Assembly: GCA_019322815.1 (NCBI GenBank)
Contig: JAHWIB010000004.1
Coordinates: 1 to 38,744 of the forward strand
DNA: 38,744 nt
From: Candidatus Woesearchaeota archaeon
Lineage (GTDB): Archaea; Nanobdellota; Nanobdellia; Woesearchaeales; WJKL01
Direction of reading: 5' to 3'
The position numbers and the translations under genes are program-made. The notes under the pieces are model-generated. The model saw only the letters and a list, made by a program, of their open reading frames with translations, was not told the DNA's origin and searched no databases. Shown here piece after piece: positions 7,189-16,206 of the stretch (the stretch's first letter is position 1; the number at the start of each line of letters is the position of its first letter).

Positions 7189-9885
7189 TTATTTTCTTTT
7201 AATATAATGGCTAATCCCTATTGCTGCTGTTATAACTATAAATATAGCTGCTATTATAACAGGGATATAACTGATTTCTTCTTCTGGGGGCAGCTTTACT
7301 TCCTCTTCTATCTCTGGAATTGGAGGCAATTCTTCAGATACTTCTACTTTTTCTTCTATAATGATTCTCTTCTCTTCAGATGTCTCTTTTGCCAGCATCT
7401 CTTCAGGCACTAATTCCTCTATCACCTGGAATGTTATCTCTGCAGAAGATGAATAGATCTCTTCCAAAGTCATTGCTATATCAAATATTCCATCTTCATC
7501 AACATCAACTTTTGCTGTCTTTCCTATATACAGGTCAACATCTATTGCTTCTGAAGAACGCACTGTTACTGTTATATAATTTGAAAGGATATTTTTGATC
7601 TGCGCATAATGCGTGTTGCCTTTTACTGTGAATATCGCTTTGTCTACTCTGTTCATGACCACTGTTTTAGGGGTATTTCCAATATTATTCTTGCTGACTG
7701 AAATTCCTCCTCTGCTGCGCCTGCTTGGTGCAGGAGTCTCTGGAGCTTCCGGCTCTGCAGAGGTTGTAAAATTATATACTCCTTCTGTCCGGCAGTTTCC
7801 TATCTGATCGCAGCTTGTTACATTATAATAATACAAAGTTGAGGCTGACAAACCGCTTAAACTGACGCTGTTGCTTGTTGTATATGCAGCATTTGAGCTT
7901 GTTGACCCAAGCAGTGATGCATTTGTTCCATAATCAACCCTTGAATCAGAATTTTCATCTGTAGTCCATGTTATTCCAGCTCCTGAAGATGATACTGAAC
8001 TAGATACGCTGCTTATTGTTGGAGGTGTTCCATCAACTTCAACATTTATTGCTTCTGCTGTATTATAATTTCCGTAAAGATCTGTTGCATTTACTGTAAT
8101 ATTATAGTAACCGTCAATTGCAGCAGTCATGTCTGCGACAAAGCTCCATGTATCATCTGATGAATTATATGTTGCAGTTCCTGTAAAAACTGGCATCATG
8201 GTAACAGTGATTGTTGAAACAAGTGTAGCGTCTGTTACAGAGCCGGATATGTTATAGTTTGTTATTGAAGGAATTTTTGCTCCAGATGAAGGAACTGTAA
8301 TTGTTACTGAAGGCCCTGCTGTGTCACAAATAGTTGGGCTTCCAGTCAGCCATCCATCTGATATATTGTATGGATAATAATCAATTGCATCAGTCCTGCT
8401 TGAATCAGTCCCTGCAATAAATACAGGGCATGAAGTTCTTCCCCAGTAATTTCCTTCCTGGTTGTATGACAGATTGACTGCGCTGTAAGCAACAGCTGAA
8501 TAACCTGAATTGTTATAAATATTATTATTGTATATTTTTGAAGTAGTAGTGCCTACCTGAATGCCATCCTGGCATCCTGTGATGTTGTTTAAGGTGATAT
8601 TGTTGCTGCCTGCGGTGCTTAGCATGCTAATTCCTACATGAGAATTATCATGAATATTATTGCTTATTATTTGGTTTGAACCTGTTTGAGAGAGAGTAAT
8701 TGCATTAGTGCTTGTTCCGCTTATATCATTATTTTGTATTGTTGTGATAGCTGATTGAAAAACAAAAATTCCAGTGGCTCCTCCTGTGATGTTATTATAT
8801 GTCAAATCTACATTATCTGATAAGTCTAAACCTATTCCATTATTGAAATTAGTGATTGTGCAGTTATGCACTACAGCATTGTCTGAATTAGAAACATTTA
8901 CACCTGTTGAACTGCCTGAGCCGCTGATAGTATATCCATCGCAGTCAAGAGTCACGCCTGCAGCAGCAATATTCAACCCATTTCCAGAGCAGCCTGTCAG
9001 ATTATATGTTAAGGTTACGTCATTATGTATGGTGCTTCCGCAACAAGCTAAGGGATTTTCTGTTAACCAACCATCCATCGAATTATAAGCATAGCTGTCA
9101 ACAACATTTGCTGCATTTGAATCAGTTCCTGCAATAAATACAGGACAGTTTGTACGTCCCCAGTAATTTCCTTCATAGTTGTAAGAGAGCTCTATTGCTG
9201 CATCTGAATAAACTTCATTTACATTGCTGTTGTAAATATTATTATGGTAGATTGTGTTTACATTAGAACTGCTAGCCATATAAATTCCATAACTATTGTT
9301 ATAGAGATTATTTTCTTTTAATAGATTATCGTTAGAGCCCCCACCAAGTTGTACTCCATAAAGATAGTTATATATTGTGTTGTTAATCAGGCTATTATTG
9401 TCTGCGCCGTTATTTAAATAGATTCCCCTTGTAGTACCAAGTGAACTTTTATATATAATATTGTTTGTAAAATTATTTCCTGAATTTGTTGTAGCAATAC
9501 CTGTACCACAATTGATAAGTGTATTATTATATAGGGTATTGTTGCCTCCATCGACCAATACAGCCCATGGCTCAAAATTTGATATGTTACAATTCTTTAT
9601 AGTTATATTATTTGCAGAAGATATTCCAACGCCCCAATCAACAGGACCTGAGCTATCCCCACTTATATCATACCCATCACAATCAAGCACTAAATTACTG
9701 GTGCTTATTGTCAGCCCATTCCCAGAACATCCAGTCAGATTATCAGAAGCATTCAATGTTCTTGAACCAATGAGTGTATCTCCGCAATTACATGCTGTTG
9801 TTGCATTGCAGTTTGCAGCATAAACACCTGCAGAACAAAATATGATTATCACAAATATTAATGTAATAAAAACTAATTTTTTCAT
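7189..9885 (-). CDS. Surface beta-helix (NosD-like) protein with Ig/FN3 domains and C-terminal anchor
   Basis: An 898-aa cell-surface protein. Residues 1-23 form a signal peptide (hydrophobic, ending AGVYAA). Two homologous right-handed beta-helix modules follow, about 24-280 and 281-525. Each opens with LTGCSGNGL and LDCDGY and closes with GNYWGRT(N/S)CPVFIAGTD. Many Asn-Ser/Thr sequons suggest N-glycosylation. Next come an Ig-like domain (about 530-620), an FN3-like domain (about 625-710), a beta-rich membrane-proximal domain and an acidic stalk. A C-terminal membrane helix (about 873-893) ends with HYIKRK. Beta-helix proteins of this type bind or cleave carbohydrates or serve as envelope components. 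The ATG has a GAGGT Shine-Dalgarno (9895-9899) within a leader of roughly 100 nt, unlike the leaderless genes around it. Confidence 0.8.
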   Translation of the reverse strand: MKKLVFITLIFVIIIFCSAGVYAANCNATTACNCGDTLIGSRTLNASDNLTGCSGNGLTISTSNLVLDCDGYDISGDSSGPVDWGVGISSANNITIKNCNISNFEPWAVLVDGGNNTLYNNTLINCGTGIATTNSGNNFTNNIIYKSSLGTTRGIYLNNGADNNSLINNTIYNYLYGVQLGGGSNDNLLKENNLYNNSYGIYMASSSNVNTIYHNNIYNSNVNEVYSDAAIELSYNYEGNYWGRTNCPVFIAGTDSNAANVVDSYAYNSMDGWLTENPLACCGSTIHNDVTLTYNLTGCSGNGLNIAAAGVTLDCDGYTISGSGSSTGVNVSNSDNAVVHNCTITNFNNGIGLDLSDNVDLTYNNITGGATGIFVFQSAITTIQNNDISGTSTNAITLSQTGSNQIISNNIHDNSHVGISMLSTAGSNNITLNNITGCQDGIQVGTTTSKIYNNNIYNNSGYSAVAYSAVNLSYNQEGNYWGRTSCPVFIAGTDSSRTDAIDYYPYNISDGWLTGSPTICDTAGPSVTITVPSSGAKIPSITNYNISGSVTDATLVSTITVTMMPVFTGTATYNSSDDTWSFVADMTAAIDGYYNITVNATDLYGNYNTAEAINVEVDGTPPTISSVSSSVSSSGAGITWTTDENSDSRVDYGTNASLLGSTSSNAAYTTSNSVSLSGLSASTLYYYNVTSCDQIGNCRTEGVYNFTTSAEPEAPETPAPSRRSRGGISVSKNNIGNTPKTVVMNRVDKAIFTVKGNTHYAQIKNILSNYITVTVRSSEAIDVDLYIGKTAKVDVDEDGIFDIAMTLEEIYSSSAEITFQVIEELVPEEMLAKETSEEKRIIIEEKVEVSEELPPIPEIEEEVKLPPEEEISYIPVIIAAIFIVITAAIGISHYIKRK

Positions 9886-9995
9886 TTTAGTATTACCTCT
9901 TTTTTATATCATAGGTTTAGCTTAAACCAGCTATCAAGCCCTCCCCCTTTGTAAGAATTCTCCTGCTTATATTTGGTTTAATATATATAATAGAT
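9886..9995 (-). promoter_or_regulatory. Promoter and long 5' leader of the beta-helix surface gene
   Basis: On the minus strand a TATA-rich segment (about 9980-10005) is followed by roughly 90 nt of leader. The leader contains a purine stretch, a GGTTTA-AGC-TAAACC hairpin and the Shine-Dalgarno GAGGT at 9895-9899. The TATA segment shares AATATATATAATAGAYTATATA (plus strand) with the promoter of the other large surface gene (25973). Confidence 0.5.
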
Positions 9996-10034
9996 TATAT
10001 ATTCATTATATTTAAACATTTCTGTTTTTAGAAA

Positions 10035-10373
10035 TCAAATCATCTTCAGCTTTCCAGTCACTTCATCAATCTTATCTTCTTCATCAGGGCCTATGCCTGC
10101 ACATGTCTTTGTTCCAGGAGCAATTACTGTTTTCCCAGCATCTGTGATCAATGCTGTCTTTAATTTATTGTCTTTTGCTTCCTGCAGATATTTTAATAAT
10201 TCTTTTTCATCCTTTACTTTAAGAACAACTTTTTTTGCTCCTGTTTTTCTCCATTCATCAACTTTCTTCTTGTCAGAATTAAATGCAGCTTCAACAGCAG
10301 CATGAGCAACTTGGGCTGAAAGCTTGCCTTTTGGAAGCTTCAAATCATCTCTTACTAATATAACCTGTTTCAT
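10035..10373 (-). CDS. pth2: Archaeal-type peptidyl-tRNA hydrolase Pth2
   Basis: A 112-aa protein of normal Pth2 length. It hydrolyses the ester bond of peptidyl-tRNAs released from stalled ribosomes in the cytoplasm. Family signatures are KQVILVRDDLKLPKGKLSAQ (residues 2-21), AHAAVEA, KVVLKVKDEKELL, TALITDAGKT and the C-terminal APGTKTCAGIGP segment (about 86-97). Pth2 is the archaeal and eukaryotic enzyme, unrelated to bacterial Pth, and supports archaeal origin of the window. It is a single gene with its own TATA (ATTATATAAA) upstream. It should be a housekeeping gene. Confidence 0.95.
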   Translation of the reverse strand: MKQVILVRDDLKLPKGKLSAQVAHAAVEAAFNSDKKKVDEWRKTGAKKVVLKVKDEKELLKYLQEAKDNKLKTALITDAGKTVIAPGTKTCAGIGPDEEDKIDEVTGKLKMI

Positions 10374-10438
10374 ATCAGAAAGAGATATTTTTTATTATAT
10401 AAAACTTTGTTTTTAATTTATACTTAAAAATAAGAAAT

Positions 10439-10906
10439 CTAAGTAAGAGGTACAGGACGCGATCGTGAAGAAGTATATGCCTCTCTGGTATGCACTCTTG
10501 CAAAAGTATATCTACTTATAGCATCACATAAAGAAATCAACCCATCTCTTATCTTTTCATCAACTGTTCCGCTGAATTTTAAATGCCTTAGACCAGCTAA
10601 ATAAGCTTTAAGTTTAGAAAATATTTCTTCTGGACGAAGCTCTTTAAATTTAGGACATGCATCATATAGATAATTGATACTTTTTATGTCTCTGTAAAAA
10701 TCACCCCCTTCATATGAACCGCAAACACCTTCAAGTCCTTTTCTGGCAGAACTTAACAAATCCCTTATTGTGTCAATATGCAAATCTCTTTGCTCCATTC
10801 CTTCTATCCAGGAACCAGTACCTTTTAAGTGATTTACAACGCCATTTGCAGCAAAACATAAGACAAAGCCTCTTGCTCTTTCTTCAAAACTGTGATCATA
10901 ACTCAT
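10439..10906 (-). CDS. Hypothetical helical protein, 155 aa
   Basis: A predicted helical soluble protein with four cysteines spread through the chain and a Ser/Arg-rich tail. No domain, signal peptide or membrane segment is recognised. It has its own promoter and lies next to the pth2 gene on the same strand, 66 nt away. The function cannot be inferred. Confidence 0.6.
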   Translation of the reverse strand: MSYDHSFEERARGFVLCFAANGVVNHLKGTGSWIEGMEQRDLHIDTIRDLLSSARKGLEGVCGSYEGGDFYRDIKSINYLYDACPKFKELRPEEIFSKLKAYLAGLRHLKFSGTVDEKIRDGLISLCDAISRYTFARVHTREAYTSSRSRPVPLT

Positions 10907-10987
10907 ATAATAAATTATAATTCAGTAATTTTTAAAGTTTTTGCTAAAATGAGAGAATAAAAATTCATTTATCAATAATGCTTTCTG

Positions 10988-11653
10988 TTAAGCAGCCTCT
11001 GCATAATCATCTTTATATTCTTTTCCCTTTTTATAATGCAGTTCAGGACGTTTTTCAAATTCTTCATTGACTACTTCTGAGATCGCCTGGCCTACTCTCT
11101 TGCTTAATCCTGTTAATTTAGAGGAATCATTACCTCCAACACCTTGTCTTAATTCTTTTGGAAGCTCAACCTGGACTCCGCCTTCTTCAGACCTGTTTAC
11201 GATATTTCTTCCTGTCCCTCTTATATTTCTAGGCATCTTCTTGACATCATATTCAATTACATATTCACTAGGAAGGCTTTCTCTTAATCTTTCTGCAATC
11301 TTCCTTCTCATATAAGAATTTTCTCCACCAATATAAACTGTTTTTTCATGGCCTGGCTTGCTGTGCCCGTGTATTGAAATGTTATATTTAGAATGACTGA
11401 TTACGTCACTCAGCTGATCTGAATGGGTATGGGCAATTTTTGTAGAAGCAACTCTGTGCTTATTTACATCTCCCTGCCTTGATGACATGACATACATAGA
11501 AGCAGGAGTTTGTTCATGGATATAATTTGTTATCTGCTCTGTTCCTTGGTCTAATCTTCCTCCATGAACAGCCAGGATTCCAACCTTTCCTTTCTTATCA
11601 CTATATTCCTTAACTCCTTTCTGTTTAATCACATCTTTGAATTTATTGACCAT
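10988..11653 (-). CDS. Poly-gamma-glutamate hydrolase-like protein (PghP family)
   Basis: The preferred start at 11653 gives 221 aa (MVNKFKD...). A TATA box lies about 27 nt before this ATG, and a frame-open extension to 11713 is probably untranslated. It resembles the phage/bacterial poly-gamma-glutamate hydrolase family (DUF867), zinc enzymes with a carboxypeptidase-like fold. LAVHGGRLDQGTEQI carries the HGG...E/GTE motif, SIHGHSKPG a second His motif, and VYIGG followed by the VQVELPKELR segment is the usual end of the fold. Family members cleave gamma-glutamyl isopeptide bonds. Its neighbour is a divergent N-formylglutamate-amidohydrolase-like gene. The true substrate is unknown. Confidence 0.65.
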   Translation of the reverse strand: MVNKFKDVIKQKGVKEYSDKKGKVGILAVHGGRLDQGTEQITNYIHEQTPASMYVMSSRQGDVNKHRVASTKIAHTHSDQLSDVISHSKYNISIHGHSKPGHEKTVYIGGENSYMRRKIAERLRESLPSEYVIEYDVKKMPRNIRGTGRNIVNRSEEGGVQVELPKELRQGVGGNDSSKLTGLSKRVGQAISEVVNEEFEKRPELHYKKGKEYKDDYAEAA

Positions 11654-11732
11654 AATTTTATATTCAGAATTATAGTTTAAATTCTTTTCTATTTTCCTAA
11701 TCTTTATAAACAACTTTCATTGGAAAACATCT

Positions 11733-12620
11733 ATGGAAGTTATAAGACCAGATGTAATAATGAGTGCAGAGAAGCCTTTGATTGTTGTGGCGCCTCATTC
11801 AAGCACTTATGTTTCTCCTGAACTGGAAGAAAGGCTGGCTATCGATGATGAAGAGCAGAAAAGATTCACTGATATGTATTTAGATGAATTATTTGCAGAA
11901 ACTCCAAATGTAGGAGGTGTTCTTGTTCCTGCTCCTATATCAAGATTTGTTGTTCAATTGAACAAGAAAACAGAAGTAAGGGATGGAAGATTATATGTCT
12001 GGGACAATGGGCTGAAATCTTTAGATGAATCAGATCCGAAAAATCCAGACAGCTCATTCGTAAGGTATTCATGGACAGGAAACAAAGTGATGGATCCTGA
12101 ATTAACAGAGAAGGAGATGATAGATATCTATGAAAAGGTCTATAAACCATTTTTTGAGACAATCGAGAAGGTTGTCAGAGAGGCTCATGCTAAATTTGGT
12201 TATTCTGTCATGCTGGTCGCTCATTCTTTTAATCCTGTTAGTTCTAGGGGAAAAAAGAGAAATACACATTTTGTATTAGGCACAAGGGACTGGAGGACAG
12301 CAAATACAGACCTTATCAAGATTCTGGCTCATAGGCTTAATGCAGAAAGCAGAAAATCAAGAGACTTGAAGATAGGCATCGATACTTACGGCTTTGACGG
12401 GGATTATATAACAGGACATTACAGCAAGGTTGGAGATGCAGAAGAGTTAAGAGCAAAAGATATTGAGCCTAGGAAATGCAATGCAGTACAGATTGAAGTC
12501 AATAAAGGATTATATATCTCAAAAGGCACTGACCAGAAACACAGCCTGTTTAAAAGAGCCAAATTAAATATCTCTCATCTTTTAGAGACAGCTGCTAGAT
12601 ATATGCCTAATTATCTTTAG
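11733..12620 (+). CDS. N-formylglutamate amidohydrolase-like protein
   Basis: A 295-aa member of the HutG/FGase-like zinc hydrolases, which cleave N-acyl-glutamate or related amides. Matches to the family pattern are VVAPHSSTYVSPEL (residues about 18-31, usual 'PHSG...P'), YLDELFAETPNVGGVLVPAPISRFVVQLNK (about 50-79, the 'sR-viDlNR' block with D replaced by Q), LVAHSFNP (His) and AVQIEVNKGLYIS (the 'vQlEinR-lYm' block). It shares a divergent intergenic region with the PghP-like gene, and a TATA (CTTTATAAAC) lies about 27 nt upstream of ATG. The 3' end abuts the convergent ATP-grasp gene (2 nt apart). In amidoligase neighbourhoods such hydrolases accompany ATP-grasp ligases; here the natural substrate is inferred, not shown. 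Confidence 0.75.
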   Translation: MEVIRPDVIMSAEKPLIVVAPHSSTYVSPELEERLAIDDEEQKRFTDMYLDELFAETPNVGGVLVPAPISRFVVQLNKKTEVRDGRLYVWDNGLKSLDESDPKNPDSSFVRYSWTGNKVMDPELTEKEMIDIYEKVYKPFFETIEKVVREAHAKFGYSVMLVAHSFNPVSSRGKKRNTHFVLGTRDWRTANTDLIKILAHRLNAESRKSRDLKIGIDTYGFDGDYITGHYSKVGDAEELRAKDIEPRKCNAVQIEVNKGLYISKGTDQKHSLFKRAKLNISHLLETAARYMPNYL

Positions 12621-12622
12621 AA

Positions 12623-13852
12623 TTATTCTTCTTCCAGATCTTTTTTATCTTCAGAATCTTCCTGGTCATCTATCTTTTCAGGCTCTTCTATAATCTCTCT
12701 TTTTTCTATTGTTTCTAATTCTTCGATTTCTTTTTCAATCTCTTTTTCTTCTTTCTCTGCTTCTGTTTCTTCTTTTTCTTCTGCCTGTTCTTCTTTCAGC
12801 TCTCCTTCTTTTTCTTTCATCTTTTTCATCTTCTCTTCTCTTAAGATCCTTTTTTCTTCTGCTGCTTTTCTCTGTTCCTCTTCAATCCTTTCCTGCTCTG
12901 CAATCTCTTCTTCAGATATCGGCTCTGTCTCTTTCAAAACATCAGCTATCTTGTTTAGGAAACTATCTCTTGTTTCTTCATTATTGTCATAATAAGCAAA
13001 TCCTGGTATTGATTCTAATTCAGCAATCCATATCTTTCCATTTTTGTCATAGACAAAGTCTATTGAATAGATCCTTGGCAGATATCTTTGAAATCTGGAA
13101 TCAACTTCTTTTACAATATCAAGAATCTTATCCGGTATCTGCTCTTTTTTCAGGAAAACCTTTTTTCCTCCTTTTGCGCAGTTTGCAAACAATGAGCCTG
13201 GCTCAGCAACTCTTACATAAGAATGATGGATCTCTCCATTTATTATGACAATACGCAAATCATGCACTCCCTGGATGTCTAATTCTTTTATTCCTTTGCT
13301 GCTGTCGATAAATTCCTGCACAATATAATCTTTCTTTACTTCTTTTATTTTATTTTTCTTCAGGAACTGGATATCTTTTCCCATTATTCCATATCTTGGC
13401 TTAAGGACAACTGTTTCTGTCCCGATCATCGGCAGTATTTCTTTTGCTTCGTTGATATTGCTGACTGCAAATGTTCTTGGAACCAGTTCTGAAAAATAAT
13501 CATATGTCTGGACCTTGTCCCAGCATAATTTATTGAATCCTGGATTGTTTATGATTTTTATTTTCTTGTTTATCTCTTCTTTTTTCTCATCATTCTTGAA
13601 ATTTGTTTCAGACCTGTCAAAGATTAATTCCAGCTCTCTGTTTTCAACTATCTGCCAGACATCTTCAAAAACCCATGCTTTTTTAAGTATATTTTTGTCT
13701 AACTGTTTGAAATCACTTATCAAGAATCTAATTTCTTTTTCTTTTCCTATCCTGGATAATAATGCAAAGGCCTGATTTGTTCTTTTTTTAGAAAAAGGAT
13801 GTTCTTCCCATTGGAGAACCTTGTCTCCAAAAAGAATTCCTATAGGTTTCAT
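12623..13852 (-). CDS. ATP-grasp amide ligase with Lys/Glu-rich coiled-coil tail
   Basis: A 409-aa protein. Residues about 95-310 form an ATP-grasp domain: substrate-side CWDKVQTYDYF, nucleotide-binding VVLKPRYGIMGKDIQ, hinge YIVQEFID, HDLRIVIINGE, GSLFANCAKGG, and metal-binding SIDFVYDKNG...IAELESIPG (the usual E-x-N is E-x-E-S here). Such enzymes join a carboxylate to an amine through an acyl-phosphate. Residues about 312-409 are an almost pure Lys/Glu coiled coil, unusual for the family and perhaps a tether. It follows the permuted ATP-grasp gene with zero gap, so the two are probably co-translated partners. Substrates are unknown; the neighbourhood suggests amino acids, perhaps glutamate. 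Confidence 0.8.
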   Translation of the reverse strand: MKPIGILFGDKVLQWEEHPFSKKRTNQAFALLSRIGKEKEIRFLISDFKQLDKNILKKAWVFEDVWQIVENRELELIFDRSETNFKNDEKKEEINKKIKIINNPGFNKLCWDKVQTYDYFSELVPRTFAVSNINEAKEILPMIGTETVVLKPRYGIMGKDIQFLKKNKIKEVKKDYIVQEFIDSSKGIKELDIQGVHDLRIVIINGEIHHSYVRVAEPGSLFANCAKGGKKVFLKKEQIPDKILDIVKEVDSRFQRYLPRIYSIDFVYDKNGKIWIAELESIPGFAYYDNNEETRDSFLNKIADVLKETEPISEEEIAEQERIEEEQRKAAEEKRILREEKMKKMKEKEGELKEEQAEEKEETEAEKEEKEIEKEIEELETIEKREIIEEPEKIDDQEDSEDKKDLEEE

Positions 13853-14920
13853 TTATTCTTCCCCGACAGGGTGCCATCTAACTTCTCTTAAATTAGGTGT
13901 TTCAGGAGTAAGCATATATTTATAGCCTTCTTTTGCCAGCTTTTGAGCTTCTTTTTCAATAGCTTCAACAATCTTCTCAGCCATCCTTCTGATCTTTATC
14001 TGGTATTTTTTTTCAAGTTTTCTTCCATGCCCTCCCTGGGCAATATTAGTCACTTTGTTCCTGTTTACTCTCTTGACTCCGCCTACAAATTTTCCATCCA
14101 CAACAAAGGATCTTGTATCCCAATAATATTTTCCGTCGATCAATGAAGGGATTATCTTTTCCTGGACCATATATCCGGGCTTGACTGTGAACCTGTAAGG
14201 CATCTTATTGGAATTAGTTATCTTTATGTTTCTGCCGAGGCTGTCATTTGCAGGCTTTACCGCATATCCTTTCCTGAACAGCTTCTTGTTTGCTTTCAGA
14301 ACTTCTCTTAATTCGTCATTGCTGTCAACCATAAAATATCTTGGAATGTTTATCCCTTTGATATGCTTTACAGCATCATAGCATTTGTTTTTCATCCAGA
14401 CAATATCTCTTGCAGCCATCGTGTTGATCACATTGACTCCCTCCTGCTCAAATTCTGGATTCATCTGGAAATAGCTTCTTAATATGACGTCCGGCTTTAC
14501 TTTTCTTCTGCTTGAATTAAGGACATAGGAGTTTCCTCCTCCTTTTTTGAAATTTGTCAATGTAAGCTTTATAAAATTATGATCCAGGAAATAATTTCTT
14601 GCAACCCTTAAGTTATCCTGCATATGGCAGATATAGATCTGTTTTTTTAAGAAAGGAGCAATCTTTTCAGGCATCCATGCGCTGTTTTCTTTTTTTTCTG
14701 TGAATAGATGATTTTTATTTTGGAATATGCATACATTCTCTCCAGGCAGCCTGTTGATATATTTTGCAAGAGCCTTGACAGTAGTGCAGTCTCCGTTTAA
14801 TGTTTCGAATTCCTTGTGAACTGTTGAAGCTGAATTTGCCTCTAAAAACCAAGGCTTTCCATCTTTGTCAAAGATGAAATCCAGTCCAGCAACCACATAA
14901 TGTTTCTTTATTTTATTCAT
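13853..14920 (-). CDS. ATP-grasp ligase with rearranged (apparently circularly permuted) domain
   Basis: A 355-aa protein. The element that normally ends an ATP-grasp domain, the metal-binding hairpin with GLDFIFDKDGKPWFLEANS, stands at residues about 12-30. The rest of the domain follows: RDIVWMKNKCYDAV (about 169-182), GYAVKPANDSLGRNI (nucleotide Lys), GYMVQEKIIP (hinge), YYWDTRSFVVDGK and the NIAQGGHGRK loop. The C-terminal end lacks any D...E-x-N metal motif, so the N-terminal hairpin may supply it. A TATA box 25-30 nt before the ATG supports this start and argues against a missing upstream part. It sits 45 nt after the M29-like gene. Alternatively the N-terminus is a remnant of a lost first ATP-grasp domain. 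Confidence 0.7.
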   Translation of the reverse strand: MNKIKKHYVVAGLDFIFDKDGKPWFLEANSASTVHKEFETLNGDCTTVKALAKYINRLPGENVCIFQNKNHLFTEKKENSAWMPEKIAPFLKKQIYICHMQDNLRVARNYFLDHNFIKLTLTNFKKGGGNSYVLNSSRRKVKPDVILRSYFQMNPEFEQEGVNVINTMAARDIVWMKNKCYDAVKHIKGINIPRYFMVDSNDELREVLKANKKLFRKGYAVKPANDSLGRNIKITNSNKMPYRFTVKPGYMVQEKIIPSLIDGKYYWDTRSFVVDGKFVGGVKRVNRNKVTNIAQGGHGRKLEKKYQIKIRRMAEKIVEAIEKEAQKLAKEGYKYMLTPETPNLREVRWHPVGEE

Positions 14921-14965
14921 GATATAAAAGCGGAGAACAAATTTATTTTTAAATGTTTCGCAATT

Positions 14966-15913
14966 TCAGAATATAAACTTCCCGTCTTTGATAATTATTT
15001 TTCCGTCAATAAAAATTGAAGGTTTTTTGATGATTCCATCAATATGTACAGGAACATTCACTTTTCCTCCAAATCCCACATTGTTTCCAAATGCCAAGTG
15101 GCATGTTCCTTTTACTTTTTCATCTTCCAATGTGTTCCCTGTGATCTTTGCTTTTGGATTTATTCCAATGCCTAATTCAGCAATATTATAGGCTTTCAGG
15201 TCTTTGACATCTTTCAATGTTTCTCTTAGGGCTTTTGCTTCTCTTCCTCCTCTTATCTTTACTGCATAGCCTTCTTTGACAATGACAGTTATTTTTGTTT
15301 TTATTTTTCTTCTTAAGATAGAGCCGTCTATTTTATATACTCCGTCAGCTGTACCCTCAACCGGAGCTATAAACACCTCTCCTGCAGGAAGATTTTTTAT
15401 CATTCTTCTTCTAATTATGCCTGAGCATGTTTCTGCAAGCCTTCCTTTAATCGAGAACCTGATATCTGTTCCTGCATTTGATATTACTCTGACTTCTTTT
15501 CCTTTTTCCATCAATTTTTTAAGTTTTTTTGTCTGATTTTCCAATAATTTGTAGTTGATATCAATCGCTCTCTTCATCATATCTTCTGTTATACCCGGCA
15601 TTGAAGCGATCCTTGCCCCTGCTTTTGCTGCATCTCTGGATGCTTTTGTGTGGGTCAAAGAATAAGCTGTAAGTATAAGGATTATATCATATAATTTCAT
15701 CTTTCTTGCGACATATTTTGGAGGCTCTTCCCCGCTTCTTCTTGCAACAGGTATTGTTATTAGTTTTGCCTCTGTTATTTTCTGGGCTTCTTTCAGCAAT
15801 ACATGAACAAAATCCAGCTTATGCGGATTTGTTATAATAAGAACTTTTTCTCTTTTTTTTATCTTAAGGCAGTCTTTGAGGATAACTCTTGCTGCTGTTT
15901 TTAAATCAGACAT
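14966..15913 (-). CDS. M29 (aminopeptidase T)-like metallopeptidase homologue, short form
   Basis: A 315-aa protein of the 'leucyl aminopeptidase T' superfamily (COG2309). The C-terminal metal site is intact by pattern: E246 (AELGIGINP), E265 (LEDEK), H272 (TCHLAFG), H290 and D292 (VHIDG). The usual M29 protein is about 410 aa, so this one is about 100 residues shorter. It is a closer paralogue of the 18578-19651 product (shared GIGINPKAKI-G-T and DEK--GT-H-A-G-N) than of the 16450-17526 product. A TATA (TTTATATAATC) lies 28-36 nt upstream of ATG. It is the first gene of a run with two ATP-grasp ligases. It is probably a cytoplasmic enzyme; peptidase activity is inferred. Confidence 0.8.
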   Translation of the reverse strand: MSDLKTAARVILKDCLKIKKREKVLIITNPHKLDFVHVLLKEAQKITEAKLITIPVARRSGEEPPKYVARKMKLYDIILILTAYSLTHTKASRDAAKAGARIASMPGITEDMMKRAIDINYKLLENQTKKLKKLMEKGKEVRVISNAGTDIRFSIKGRLAETCSGIIRRRMIKNLPAGEVFIAPVEGTADGVYKIDGSILRRKIKTKITVIVKEGYAVKIRGGREAKALRETLKDVKDLKAYNIAELGIGINPKAKITGNTLEDEKVKGTCHLAFGNNVGFGGKVNVPVHIDGIIKKPSIFIDGKIIIKDGKFIF

Positions 15914-15970
15914 TATAAGACTGATTATTTTAATAGATTATATAAACGTTTTCTTTGAACAAAAAAGAAA

Positions 15971-16144
15971 TTAGAAAATATTTTTTAGAGCCTCTAGCTT
16001 CTTAGCTACTAGTTCCATCTTTGCTATTATCTTTTCACCTTCAGGATAGACTTTATTTTCATCAAGTCTTAATTCAATTGTTGTTATCAGCGTTTTCATT
16101 AGACCTAAAACACTTCTAGCTGCGTCTATATTGAGATTTGTCAT
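15971..16144 (-). CDS. Small helical protein, 57 aa
   Basis: A 57-codon frame beginning MTNLNIDAARSVL and ending LEALKNIF, predicted as two amphipathic helices joined by ENKVYPEGEK. The ATG is preceded by AGGTGAT (16148-16154), a good Shine-Dalgarno, and by a minus-strand TTTTTAAAC box. It lies 57 nt upstream of the M29-like gene on the same strand, so it could be co-transcribed with the ligase/peptidase run and act as a small accessory or carrier. That role is speculation. It shows no homology I recognise. Confidence 0.6.
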   Translation of the reverse strand: MTNLNIDAARSVLGLMKTLITTIELRLDENKVYPEGEKIIAKMELVAKKLEALKNIF

Positions 16145-16206
16145 ATTATCACCTTTTAAATTTATATTGTTTAAAAATTACATTTAGTATATATATTTTT
16201 CTTTAA

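Noticed and set aside
7207..9823. Several plus-strand frames of 60-120 codons across the beta-helix gene.
   Set aside because: They are antisense shadows of a long gene with signal peptide, repeats and anchor, and they show no promoter or homology.
11654..11713. Twenty-residue N-terminal extension of the PghP-like protein.
   Set aside because: A TATA box lies inside this extension and the family motif begins well after the second ATG.
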